A stretch of 64,000 nt of DNA from Holophagaceae bacterium (lineage in GTDB: Bacteria > Acidobacteriota > Holophagae > Holophagales > Holophagaceae), in the NCBI GenBank assembly GCA_016710635.1, contig JADJVL010000006.1, forward strand, positions 1-64,000, given 5' to 3'. Made by a program: the position numbers and the translations under genes. The stretch's first letter is position 1. Every line of letters begins with the position of its first letter. A model generated the notes under the pieces. That model had not been told where the DNA came from. It searched no databases and saw only the letters and a program-made list of their open reading frames with translations. Positions 28,754 through 37,927 of the stretch are shown here, piece after piece.

Positions 28754-28897
28754 ATGTCCAACGATAAGAAACCGAAGAAATCCAAACCGAATGTGGTGCA
28801 CGGGGCCTCCTTCGCGTCCCGCGGCGGTGAAGTGGCCTCCAACCTTCTCGCCCCGGCGAAGAAGGCACCGCTCACCCCCGCCAAGAAGAAAAAATAG
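28754..28897 (+). CDS. Small basic protein, 47 residues
   Basis: ATG 28754 is preceded by AAAGGGGA, and the frame reads MSNDKKPKKSKPNVVHGA to a terminal PAKKKK, TAG 28895-28897. It is strongly basic at both ends with a short neutral middle (SFASRGGEVASNLLAP). A strong terminator lies directly after it. It is GC-rich like the chromosome. No family is recognised; it could bind nucleic acid. Confidence 0.6.
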   Translation: MSNDKKPKKSKPNVVHGASFASRGGEVASNLLAPAKKAPLTPAKKKK

Positions 28898-28915
28898 AAG
28901 TCCCTCCCGATCGCG

Positions 28916-28951
28916 AAGAGGACGCTTCCCCAGTCGGGAAGCGTCCTCTTT
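28916..28951. terminator. Bidirectional intrinsic terminator
   Basis: Perfect 15-bp stem AAGAGGACGCTTCCC / GGGAAGCGTCCTCTT with a 5-base loop and flanking T/A. It separates the small basic ORF from the convergent prolyl oligopeptidase gene. Confidence 0.85.
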
Positions 28952-28969
28952 GCCGTTGTACCCGGAACC

Positions 28970-31133
28970 CTACTTCCCGAAGCCCTCCGGCAGGGTCATG
29001 CCGAGATTCTTCACCAGGAAGGCGAAGCTGTCGGCGCGCTCCTCGATGGTCTTGGCGGTGGGCTTCCCGGCCCCGTGCCCGGCGTCGGTCTCGATGCGGG
29101 TGAGGATGGGCGCGGGCCCGGCCTGGGCGGCCTGGAGGGTGGCGGCGAACTTGTGGCTGTGGGCGGGGACGACGCGATCATCGTGGTCGCCGGTGGTGAC
29201 CAGGGTGGCCGGGTACTTCGTTCCGGGCTTGATGGTCTGCACGGGGGAGAACTTGATGAGGTTCTCAAAGCCCTCCTTGGTGTCGCTGCTCATGTAGTCG
29301 CTCTTCCACATCCAGCCGATGGTGAACTTGTGGTAGCGGAGCATGTCCATGACGCCCACCGCCGGCAGGGCCGCGCCGAAGAGGTCGGGGCGCTGCGTCA
29401 GGCAGGCGCCCACCAGCAGGCCTCCGTTGGACCCGCCGAAGATCGCGAGCTTGGGCGTGGAGGTGATCTTCTCTGCGATGAGGTATTCCGCCGCCGCGAT
29501 GAAGTCATCGAAGACATTCTGCTTCTTCTCCCGCTTGCCGGCCTCCCACCAGTCCTTGCCGTACTCGCTGCCGCCCCGCAGGTCAGGCCACCGCATAGAC
29601 GCCGCCCATCTCCATCCACACCTGGTTCACCGGCGAGTAGCCCGGCGCCATGGCGATGTTGAAGCCGCCGTAGCCATAGAGCAGCGTCGGGTTCGAGCCG
29701 TCCAGCTTCAGCCCCTTCTTGTGGGCCAGGAACATGGGCACCTTCGTACCGTCCTTGCTGGTGTAGAAGACTTCGCGGACTTCGTAGTCGGCGGGCCGGA
29801 TGTCCACCTTGGGCTGGCGGAAGACCGAGCTCTTCCCCTTCTTCAGGTCGTAGCGGTAGAGGGTTGGCGGCTGGTTGTAGGAGGTGAATGTGTAGAAGAC
29901 CTCCGTGTCCTTGCGCTCGCCGCCGAAGCCGCTCAGGTTCCCGAGGCCCTCGGGCTTGATCTCCTTCTGGAACTTCCCCTTCAGGTCATAGAGCTTCACC
30001 GTGTTGAGGGCGTCCACCTTCCAGGTCACCGCGAAGGTGTTGCCCAGGAGATTCACGCCGGCCATGACGTCCCGGTCCGGGCCCTGGGAGATCAGTTCCT
30101 TCCAGGCTTCGGGACGGGGATCCTTGCGGTCCACCGCCACCACCCGGTGCCGCGGGGCGCCAAAGTCCGTATGCACGTAGAAGGTGTCGCCGTCGTTGCC
30201 CAGCACGGTGTAGGCCCCGTCGGACTTGTCGAAGAGCGGCTCCACCTTGCTCCCGGCCTGGCTCAGGTCCTTGAGGAAGATGCGGTTCTTCCGCTCCGTG
30301 CCCTGGCTCTGGTAGATCACCAGCCAGCGGCCGTCGTCTGAGACGCTGGCGCCGAAGCCCCAGTCCGGCTGGTCGGGGCGCTCGTAGACAACGGCATCCT
30401 GGGCCACCGGATCCCCCAGCTTGTGGAAGAAGAGCCTCTGGTTCTTGTACACCGCCGTGAGGGCCTTGCCCGCCTCCACCTTCGGATAGTCGGTGTAGTA
30501 GAAGCCGCTGCCGTCCTTGGCCCAGTCGTTCACCCGCAGGCGGCCCGCTGGCAGGGTGTCGGAAAGGTCCTGTCCGGTGGCCACGTCGCGGACCTTCCAG
30601 GTGCTCACGTCGGAACCGCCCTTCGACAGGGCGTAGGCGACCTTCCCTCCGTCCTCGCTGAAGCGCATCCCGCCCAGGGAGACCGTGCCGTCCTTGCTCA
30701 GGGCGTTGGGATCAAAGAGCACCCGGCCCTTCTCTTCCAACTTCTCGGTGAGGTAGACCACCGACTGGTTCTGGAGGCCGGTGTTGTGGCTGTAGACGTA
30801 GGATTTCCCGTGCTTGCTCGGGGCGCCGAACTTCTCGTAGTCCCAGAGCCTCGTCAGGCGCTCGCGGATGCGGTCCCGCTCGGGGATGCCCGCCAGGTAG
30901 GCGAAGGTGACCGCGTTCTGCGCCTTCACCCAGGCCTGGGTGTCCAGGCTGTGGTCGTCTTCCAGCCAGCGGTAGGGATCCGGCACATTGACGCCAAAGT
31001 AGGTGTCGACGACGTCCAGCTTGCGCGTGGGCGGAGGCTTGAGGCCGGCGTAGGCCGTTCCGGGAACCGGCGTCTGGGCGCCGAGGGCGCAGACGAGCGC
31101 GAAGGCGAGGGATGGTCTGACGAAGATGCGCAT
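28970..31133 (-). pseudogene. Prolyl oligopeptidase (S9A), frameshifted in this sequence
   Basis: A secreted prolyl oligopeptidase, with signal peptide from ATG 31133 (GGAGG 9 bases upstream). It has a propeller N-terminal domain beginning TYFGVNVPDPYRWLEDD and a C-terminal peptidase domain with GGSNGGLLVGACL (Ser), GDHDDRVVPAHSHK (Asp) and DAGHGAGKP (His). The frame is broken near 29590: GGVYAV is followed by a stop, and PDLRGGSEYG continues one frame over. One surplus base (GTGGCCT for GTGCCT) explains it, and removing it gives 720 residues, the normal length. It is 17 bases downstream of a second copy of the same family on the same strand, so the two form an operon and are tandem duplicates. 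Confidence 0.9.
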
Positions 31134-31150
31134 GGAGGCCTCCGGGGGCG

Positions 31151-33278
31151 TCACTTGAAGGATGCAGGCAGCTTGATGTCGAGGACCTTGGCGAGGAAGG
31201 CGAAGACGTCCGCCCGCTCGGCGATGGCCTTGTCCGTGGGCTTGCCGGCGCCGTGGCCCGCGTCGGTCTCGATGCGGGTGAGGATGGGTGCCGGCCCGCC
31301 CTGGGCCGCCTGCAGCGTCGCGGTGAACTTGTGGCTGTGGGCGGGCACGACGCGGTCGTCGTGGTCCCCGGTCGTGACCAGCGTTGGCGGATATTTGGTT
31401 TTAGGGACGATGGTATGGATCGGCGAGTACTTCATGAGGATGTCGAAGCCCTCCTTCGTCTCGCTGCTGCCGTAGTCGCTCTTCCAGCCCCAGCCCAGGG
31501 TGAACTTGTGGAAGCGCAGCATGTCCATGACGCCGACTTCCGGCACCGCGGCGCCGAAGAGGTCCGGCCGCTGGGTGAGGCAGGCGCCCACCAGCAGGCC
31601 GCCGTTGCTGCCGCCGTTGATGGCCAGCTTGGGCGTGGCGGTGTACTTGTGGGCGATGAGCCACTCCCCGGCGGCGATGAAGTCGTCGAAGACATTCTGC
31701 TTGTGCTGGAGGCGCCCGGCGTCGTACCAGTCCATGCCGTACTCGCCGCCGCCCCGGAGGTTGGGCATCGCGAAGACGCCGCCGAGCTCCAGCCAGGCCA
31801 TGCGGCTGGCGGAAAACGAGGGGGTCAGGGAGATGTTGAACCCGCCGTAGCCGTAGAGGAGCGTGGGGTTCCGGCCGTCCAGCTTCAGGCCCTTCCGGTG
31901 CACCAGGAACATGGGTACCTGGGTGCCGTCCTTGCTGGCGTAGAACACCTGCTTCGTCTCGAAGGCCGCCGGATCGAAGCGGATTTTAGGAGCCTTGAAG
32001 AGGCTGCTCCGGCCGGTCTTGAAGTCGTAGCGGTAGATGCCGCCGGGGTGGGTGAAGCTGGTGAACGCGTAGAAGGTCTCCTGGTCGCCCCGCTTTCCGT
32101 CGAAGCCGCCGGCGGTGCCCAGGGTCGGGAGGGTCAACGCCTTCTGCTTCTTCCCGTCCAGGCCGATGAACTCGATGACCGTGTGGGCGTCCCGCATCCA
32201 GTTCGCCACGAAGCGGCCGCCCACCAGGGAGACGCCGGCCAGCACGTCCTTGCCCTTGGCTTCCGGAATGATCGCTTTCCATTCCTTCGGGTCCGGGTGG
32301 CCGCGGCGGATGGCCACGAGCTTCTGCCGCGGGGCGTCCTTGTCCGTATGCACGAAGAAGGTGTCACCGTCGTTGCCGATCACCGTGTAGGAGGCGTCCA
32401 TGGCGTCCAGGAAGGGCTCCACGGGGCTGCCCACTTTCGACAGGTCCTGGAGATAGATGCGGGTCTTGGGATCCGTGCCCTTCCCCGCGGAGATCACCAG
32501 CCAGCGGCCATCGTCGCTGACGCCGGCGCCCAGGTACCACTCGGGCTGGTCCGGGCGCTGGAAGACCAGGGCGTCCTGGTCCTGGGGCGTGCCGAGCTTG
32601 TGGAAATAGACCATGTGGCCCTGGTTTGAGGCCCTTCAGGGAGTCGCCTTCCTTGGGCGCCGCGAAACGGCTGTAGTAGAAGCCCGAGCCGTCCTTGCGC
32701 CAGCTGGCGCCGCTGGCCTTGGACCACTGGACCTCGTCGGCGAGATCCTTGCCGGTGGCGACGTCCCGCACCTTCCACACCTGCCAGTCGCTGCCCGCCT
32801 TGGAGACCGCATAGGCCATCAGGGCGCCGTCCTCGCTGATGGCCACGCCGGAAAGGGCCACGGTCCCGTCCTTGCTCAGGGTGTTGGGATCCAGCAGGAC
32901 GCGGCCCTTGTCCTTCAGGGCCTCGGTGACGAAGAGGACGGACTGGTTCTGGAGCCCGGTGTTGTAGCTGTAGAAGTAGCGTTGGCCGTGCTTCGACGGC
33001 GCACCGTAGCGCTCGAAGTCAAAGAGCTCGGTGATGCGCTTGCGCAAGGCCTCCCGGCCCGGAGCGTCCTTCAGGAAGGCGTAGGTCGCCTGGTTCTGCG
33101 AAGCCACCCAGGCCTTGGTCTCCTCGGCGTTGTCATCCTCCAGCCAGCGGTAGGGATCCGAAACCTTGGTGCCGAAGTAGTCGTCCACCACGTCGCCCCG
33201 CCGCGTCGCGGGGGCCTGGAAGGGGGTCTGGGAGGCCAGGGTGGTTGCTGCGAGCACTGCCATCGCGAAGATCCTCAT
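31151..33278 (-). pseudogene. Prolyl oligopeptidase (S9A), second copy, frameshifted in this sequence
   Basis: The start is ATG 33278 with GGAGG 5 bases upstream, followed by a signal peptide (MRIFAMAVLAATTLASQ). N-terminal DDYFGTKVSDPYRWLEDDNAE and propeller sequence lead to a catalytic domain with GGSNGGLLVGACL, GDHDDRVVPAHSHK and DAGHGAGKP. The frame shifts near 32626: after GDSLKGL the correct continuation NQGHMVYFHKLG is one frame over. A surplus A in the AAA run accounts for it and gives 708 residues. It hydrolyses prolyl bonds in short peptides outside the cytoplasm. It shares long identical stretches with the downstream copy, indicating duplication. Confidence 0.9.
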
Positions 33279-33297
33279 CAAACCTCCAGGGTCCTTC

Positions 33298-33325
33298 ATC
33301 ATAGAACCATCGCGTTGCGAGGCAA
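33298..33325 (-). promoter_or_regulatory. Candidate promoter for the prolyl oligopeptidase pair
   Basis: On the minus strand, TTGCCT (33320-33325) and TATGAT (33298-33303) are 16 bases apart. The start codon at 33278 is 20 bases downstream of the -10 box. The tandem repeat array lies directly upstream of this promoter. Confidence 0.55.
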
Positions 33326-33360
33326 GACGGGATGCGCCGGCCATCACACGGCGGCCAGAC

Positions 33361-33622
33361 CTGCGTCGCGGCACAAGCAGCCCTAGGGCGCCCGGGACTG
33401 CACCGGCCGTCCAAGGGCTGTAGGCCTGCGTCGCGGCACAAGCAGCCCTAGGGCGCCCGGGACTGCACCGGCCGTCCAAGGGCTGTAGGCCTGCGTCGCG
33501 GCACAAGCAGCCCTAGGGCGCCCGGGACTGCACCGGCCGTCCAAGGGCTGCTAGGCCTGCGTTGCGGCACAAGCAGCCCTAGGGCGCCCGGGACTGCACC
33601 GGCCGTCCAAGGGCTGCTAGGC
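33361..33622. repeat. Four-copy 65-66 bp tandem repeat
   Basis: Copies run 33361-33425, 33426-33490, 33491-33556 and 33557-33622. They are nearly identical: copies 3 and 4 have one added C near the end (CTGCTAGG), and copy 4 has GTTGCGG for GTCGCGG. Each unit holds the perfect palindrome GCCCTAGGGC and an AGCCC...GGGCT inverted repeat. There are no spacers, so it is not CRISPR. The array fills the divergent intergenic region between the prolyl oligopeptidase promoter and the phoH-like gene; this accounts for most of the gene-free stretch 33279-33649. Confidence 0.97.
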
Positions 33623-33649
33623 TCCATTCAGCACCCCGGGAGGCAAGAC

Positions 33650-34978
33650 TTGGCCGCATCCAGCAAGAAGGTGTTCGTTCTGGACACCAACGTCCTTCTC
33701 CACGACCCCAAGGCCATCTTTCACTTCCAGGAACATGACGTGGTGATCCCGATCGTCGTGATCGAGGAGATCGACCACTTCAAGAAGGACCAGTCCGAGA
33801 TCGGCCGCAACGCCCGCACGGTGTCGCGGCACCTGGACCGGCTCCGGGAAGGCGGCAGCCTCGCCTCGGGGATCAAGCTGGACAATGGCGGCCTCCTCAA
33901 GGTGGACGTGGCCGTCCATCCCCTGGACATCGGCATCCCCAGCCTGGACAAGCACCATGCGGACAACCAGATCCTGGCCTGCGCCTTCGCCCTGCTGAAG
34001 GCCCGCAAGGAGAAGGTGGTCCTGGTCACCAAGGACACGAACCTGCGCATCAAGGCCGACGCCGCCGGCCTGCAGGCGGAGGACTACACCACGGACATGG
34101 TGGAGATGGACGAGCTCTTCACCGGGCACCGCCAGCTCGAAGTGGATGCCGCGGATCTGGACAAGCTCTTCGGCGGCGGCCTCCCCAGCGCCCAGGACAA
34201 TCCCTTCCTGCCCAACGAGTTCGCGACCCTCGTGGACCGGGCGAACCCCAGCCACACGGCCCTGGCCCGCTACCACGGCCAGGACAACCTCCTGAAGCCC
34301 CTGCGTCGCCTGGAAGCCCCGCCCTGGGGCATCAAGCCCCGGAACCGGGAGCAGCAGTTCGTCTTCGAGCTGCTCCTGGACGACAGCGTCCAGGTCGTCA
34401 CCCTCCTGGGCAAGGCGGGCACCGGCAAGACCCTGCTGGCCATCGCCGCGGGCCTCCAGCAGGTGGTGGACGAAGAGCGCTACCACAAGCTCCTGGTGAG
34501 CCGCCCGGTGATGCCCATGGGCCGGGACCTCGGCTACCTGCCCGGGGACGTGGACGAGAAGCTGCGCCCCTACATGCAGCCCATCTACGACAATCTGGAT
34601 TTCATCGTCACCGCCAACATGGAGCAGCGCCGGCGCACGACGATGACCGCCGGCCAGCTGGAGGAGGGCGGCTACCTCAGCGTCGAGCCCCTCACCTACA
34701 TCCGCGGCCGCAGCATCCCCAACCAGTACCTCATCGTGGACGAGGCCCAGAACCTCACGCCCCACGAGGTGAAGACCATCCTCACCCGCGCCGGCGATGG
34801 CACGAAGGTCGTGCTCACCGGCGATCCCCAGCAGATCGACAACCCCTACGTGGACGCCAGTACCAACGGCCTGTCCTTCCTCGCCGAACACTTCAAGCAC
34901 CAGACCATCGCCGGCCACGTGACCCTCAACAAGGGCGAGCGTTCCCCGCTGGCGGAGCTGGCGAGCAACCTGCTCTAG
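33650..34978 (+). CDS. PIN domain-PhoH ATPase fusion (PhoH2-like)
   Basis: The start is TTG 33650, 6 bases after GGGAGG, giving 442 residues. Residues ~8-140 are a PIN nuclease domain (FVLDTNVLLHDP, VVIPIVVIEEID, acidic residues in DKHHADNQILA and LVTKDTNLR). Residues ~225-440 are the PhoH P-loop ATPase: LLGKAGTGKTLLA (Walker A), YLIVDEAQNLTPHEVK (Walker B) and LTGDPQQID. PIN-PhoH proteins are sequence-specific RNA helicase/ribonucleases, sometimes paired with an antitoxin. No antitoxin gene is visible upstream, where the tandem repeats lie. Cytoplasmic. Confidence 0.92.
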   Translation: MAASSKKVFVLDTNVLLHDPKAIFHFQEHDVVIPIVVIEEIDHFKKDQSEIGRNARTVSRHLDRLREGGSLASGIKLDNGGLLKVDVAVHPLDIGIPSLDKHHADNQILACAFALLKARKEKVVLVTKDTNLRIKADAAGLQAEDYTTDMVEMDELFTGHRQLEVDAADLDKLFGGGLPSAQDNPFLPNEFATLVDRANPSHTALARYHGQDNLLKPLRRLEAPPWGIKPRNREQQFVFELLLDDSVQVVTLLGKAGTGKTLLAIAAGLQQVVDEERYHKLLVSRPVMPMGRDLGYLPGDVDEKLRPYMQPIYDNLDFIVTANMEQRRRTTMTAGQLEEGGYLSVEPLTYIRGRSIPNQYLIVDEAQNLTPHEVKTILTRAGDGTKVVLTGDPQQIDNPYVDASTNGLSFLAEHFKHQTIAGHVTLNKGERSPLAELASNLL

Positions 34979-35056
34979 GCGCGGGCCGCCATGGCTTCCC
35001 CCCGGGACCCAGGCAGTTTCGGCAAAGTGCCGAAGGCTGGCCCGCCCGGGTACAGG

Positions 35057-35068
35057 CCCCTGCAGGGG
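35057..35068. promoter_or_regulatory. Perfect 12-bp palindrome upstream of the three-gene membrane operon
   Basis: CCCCTGCAGGGG is 30 bases before ATG 35098. A short hairpin (TTCGGC/GCCGAA, 35018-35034) lies just before it and may end phoH transcription. Operator function is inferred. Confidence 0.35.
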
Positions 35069-35097
35069 GATGATCTGGATTTCGATCGGGAGGGACC

Positions 35098-35667
35098 ATG
35101 ACGGACGCATCTTGGGACAACCAGGGCATGGGCGCGCCGCCCAGGTCCGGAATGCCCACCTGGGCCAAGGTGCTGCTGGGCTGCGGCATCGTCGCGGTGC
35201 TCCTCGTGGGCGCCTGCGTGGGCGGTGTGACGTGGCTGAGCCAGAAGGCCAAGAAGGATCCGGAGGCCTTCGAACGGGGCGCCAAGGACTTCGCGGCCTC
35301 CATGATCCGGCCCGACTACGAGCACGCGGCGGCCGTGGTGCGGCAGCTCCAGACCGAGGCCGGCTGCCGCGCCCTCTGGCAGGCGAATCCCGGCGTCCAC
35401 GCCGGCTTCGGTGACGAGACCGCCTTCCTGAAGGCCGTGGAGGGTTGGCGGCCCCATCTCGAGGAGCTGCCGCCCCTGACGGCGGAGGCCCTGGACAAGA
35501 ACCAGTTCGACCTGACCAAGGAGCCCTTCTCCGGCGTCCGCTTCGGCTACAAGATGGCCGACGGGTCCCGGCTGCGGATGGGCTGGGACGGCTCGGACCG
35601 GAAGCTCACGAGGCTCGAATTCACCATCGCGGGACCCAGCGCCGGCGCCACGGAGGTCAAGCCATGA
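35098..35667 (+). CDS. Membrane-anchored protein, first of three tandem paralogues
   Basis: This 189-residue protein has GGGAGGG upstream of ATG 35098. It starts MTDASWDN, then has one transmembrane helix (about 24-46, VLLGCGIVAVLLVGACVGGV), a charged linker, and an extracytoplasmic helical domain with the shared pattern L-x-x-NP-G/D-x-A-F-x-D/E-E-x-AFL-x(5)-WRP-x-L-x-x-LP. A beta-rich tail ends with KLTRLEFTIAGPS. The family is not recognised. Its stop overlaps the next start (ATGA). Confidence 0.75.
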   Translation: MTDASWDNQGMGAPPRSGMPTWAKVLLGCGIVAVLLVGACVGGVTWLSQKAKKDPEAFERGAKDFAASMIRPDYEHAAAVVRQLQTEAGCRALWQANPGVHAGFGDETAFLKAVEGWRPHLEELPPLTAEALDKNQFDLTKEPFSGVRFGYKMADGSRLRMGWDGSDRKLTRLEFTIAGPSAGATEVKP

Positions 35668-36149
35668 CGGACGCATCCTGGGACAACGGCGGCATGGGGC
35701 GGCCCGGCAAATCCGGCTGGCCCCTCTGGGCCAAGCTGCTGATGGGCTGTGGCGTCATCGTCGCCCTCGGCGTGGTGGCCTGCGTCGGCGGCATCGCCAC
35801 CTGCGCCAGCTCCATCAGCAAGGCCGCCTCGTCGGAATGGGTCGCCTTGCGCGCCCTCACCCAGCAGCTGGAGACCGATGAGGGCGCCCGGGCCGTGTTC
35901 GCCGCGAACCCGGACCTCGCCGCCAGCTTCCGCGACGAGGACGCCTTCCTGGCCAAGGTCCAGGGCTGGCGGCCCCGCCTCGAGCCCCTGCCCGTCGAGA
36001 AACCGGGCCTCACCTCCGGCAGGATGGACATGAACATCTCCATCAACAACGGGGACCGCCGGGTCCAGCTGAACTACGTGAACGGCAAGGGCGCCCGCAT
36101 GGCCACCACCTGGCACAACGGCCGTCTGGCGGACATTTCGGTGGACTGA
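35664..36149 (+). CDS. Membrane-anchored protein, second of three tandem paralogues
   Basis: This 161-residue protein repeats the first product almost exactly at its start (MTDASWDNGGMG), followed by one transmembrane helix (~23-47). The shared segment reads FAANPDLAASFRDEDAFLAKVQGWRPRLEPLP. The C-terminal region is a short beta part ending GRLADISVD. Translation is coupled to both neighbours (ATGA at 35664, TGATG at 36147). It is probably an interacting component of the same envelope complex; that is inference. Confidence 0.75.
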   Translation: MTDASWDNGGMGRPGKSGWPLWAKLLMGCGVIVALGVVACVGGIATCASSISKAASSEWVALRALTQQLETDEGARAVFAANPDLAASFRDEDAFLAKVQGWRPRLEPLPVEKPGLTSGRMDMNISINNGDRRVQLNYVNGKGARMATTWHNGRLADISVD

Positions 36150-36655
36150 TGCCCGCTATGGAACCGCCGAAGGCCGGATTGCCGGGCCCCGGCGCCCGCC
36201 GCGGCGCGTCCTTCGGCGCCAAGGTCTCCCTGGGCTGCGGCCTGCTGCTGCTGGCCTTCCTGGTGACCTGCGGCTCCTTCACCTGGCTCGCGAACCGGCA
36301 GGCGGAAGCCGCCGCGGACCGCGGCTGGGCCCAGCTCCACGCACCCTTCGACCGGATTCGGGACGAAGCCGGCGCCGCGGCCCTCTTCCGCGAATCCCCG
36401 GGTCTGCAGGCGAAGTTCGGGTCCGAAGCCGCCTTTCTTGCCGCCGCGGCCTCGTGGCGCCCCGGGCTCCGCACCCTGCCCGGCCCGCGCCCCCGCTTGC
36501 GGGACCTCCTCGGCCGGGACGGCTCCAACTTCCGCATCCGCACCGAAGCGGTGAAGGGCCGGCCCCGGACCTGGATCCGCTACGCGCCTCCCGGAGGCGC
36601 CAGCTTCACCGCGGAGTTCGAGGAGGGCAAGGTCGTGGACCTGGAGGTCCGCTAG
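36149..36655 (+). CDS. Membrane-anchored protein, third of three tandem paralogues
   Basis: This 168-residue protein is the most diverged of the three. One transmembrane helix lies at about 25-47 (VSLGCGLLLLAFLVTCGSFTWL), and the shared segment reads LFRESPGLQAKFGSEAAFLAAAASWRPGLRTLP. The tail ends VDLEVR. The start ATG at 36149 overlaps the previous stop in TGATG. Function unknown; no homologue is named. Confidence 0.75.
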   Translation: MPAMEPPKAGLPGPGARRGASFGAKVSLGCGLLLLAFLVTCGSFTWLANRQAEAAADRGWAQLHAPFDRIRDEAGAAALFRESPGLQAKFGSEAAFLAAAASWRPGLRTLPGPRPRLRDLLGRDGSNFRIRTEAVKGRPRTWIRYAPPGGASFTAEFEEGKVVDLEVR

Positions 36656-36721
36656 GCGGCACAAGGCCCCCGCCGCCCCTGCGCCCTTGGTCCTGGAGCC
36701 CTTTTCCGCCAAGATTCCAGG

Positions 36722-37927
36722 ATGCCGTCCAGCGCGCCGTCCCTAGCCCTCGACCTGCTCCTCAAGGGCACCGTCACCTGCCACACCAAAGAGGCCCTGG
36801 CCGCCAAGCTGGCCAAGTCCGAAGCCGGGGGCAGACCGCTGCGGGTGAAGGCGGGCTTCGACCCGACGGCCCCGGACTTGCATCTCGGCCACGGCGTCCT
36901 GCTGCGCAAGATGGCCCAGTTCCAGCAGCTCGGACATACGGTGATCTTCCTCATCGGCGATTTCACCGGCCTCATCGGGGATCCCACCGGGAAGAAGGCC
37001 ACGCGGCCGCCCCTCACCCCCGAAGAGGTGCTGGCCAACGCCGAGACCTACAAGCAGCAGGTCTTCAAGGTGCTGGATCCCGACAGGACCGAGGTGCGGT
37101 TCAACAGCGAATGGTGCGGGGAGCTGAAGGGCGCGGACTGGATCCGGCTCGCCGCCAAGTTCACCGTGGCGCAGCTGCTGGAGCGCAACGATTTCCAGAA
37201 GCGCATGGAGGCCGGCCACCCCATCAGCTTCCACGAGCTGCTCTACCCCCTGGTGCAGGCCTACGACTCGGTGGCCCTCCAGGCGGACGTCGAGCTCGGC
37301 GGCAACGACCAGCTCTTCAACCTGATGCGGGGCCGCGACCTCCAGGAGGCCAGCGCCCAGCCCGCCCAGATCGTGCTCACCGTGCCCCTGCTCCTGGGGC
37401 TGGACGGCGTCGAGAAGATGTCCAAGTCCCTCGGGAACTACATCGGCTTCACCGAGGACGCCGACACCCAGTTCGGCAAGGCCATGAGCGTCAGCGACGC
37501 CACCATGTGGGACTGGTGGCTGCTCCTCACCGACAGGCTGCCCGCGGAGATCGAGGCCATGAAGGCGGGCCATCCCATGGACGCCAAGAAGGCCCTGGCC
37601 CGGGAGATCGTCCGCCAGTTCCACGGGGAGGCCGAAGGCGAAGGCGCCCAGGAGCGCTGGATCCGCCGCTTCTCCGAGCGCAAGGCCGATGACGCGCCGG
37701 ACGTGGAAGTCGAGCCCACCGACGGGGAGGCCATGCTGGCGAAGCTGCTGGTGGAGCGCGGCATGGCACCCTCCCGCAAGGAGGCTGAGCGCCTGATCGG
37801 CCAGGGGGCCGTGAGCCTGGACGGCGAGAAGGTCCTGGACCCCAGCTTCCGGCTCGCCTTGAAGGCGTCCATGAAGCTGCTGGTGAAGGTGGGCAAGCTG
37901 AAGCTCGAACGCTGGGTGGTGCGATGA
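36722..37927 (+). CDS. tyrS: Tyrosyl-tRNA synthetase
   Basis: This 401-residue class I synthetase has FDPTAPDLHLGHG (HIGH region), a Tyr-binding YPLVQAYDSVALQADVELGGNDQLFN segment, and KMSKSLGN. A C-terminal S4 RNA-binding domain (~345-400; LLVERGMAPSRKEAERLIGQGAVSL) completes the type-2 bacterial TyrRS layout. It charges tRNA-Tyr in the cytoplasm. The next gene starts within its stop (ATGA). Confidence 0.95.
   Translation: MPSSAPSLALDLLLKGTVTCHTKEALAAKLAKSEAGGRPLRVKAGFDPTAPDLHLGHGVLLRKMAQFQQLGHTVIFLIGDFTGLIGDPTGKKATRPPLTPEEVLANAETYKQQVFKVLDPDRTEVRFNSEWCGELKGADWIRLAAKFTVAQLLERNDFQKRMEAGHPISFHELLYPLVQAYDSVALQADVELGGNDQLFNLMRGRDLQEASAQPAQIVLTVPLLLGLDGVEKMSKSLGNYIGFTEDADTQFGKAMSVSDATMWDWWLLLTDRLPAEIEAMKAGHPMDAKKALAREIVRQFHGEAEGEGAQERWIRRFSERKADDAPDVEVEPTDGEAMLAKLLVERGMAPSRKEAERLIGQGAVSLDGEKVLDPSFRLALKASMKLLVKVGKLKLERWVVR

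Noticed and set aside
33361..33622. CRISPR array
   Set aside because: Units are contiguous and nearly identical without unique spacers, and no cas genes are near.
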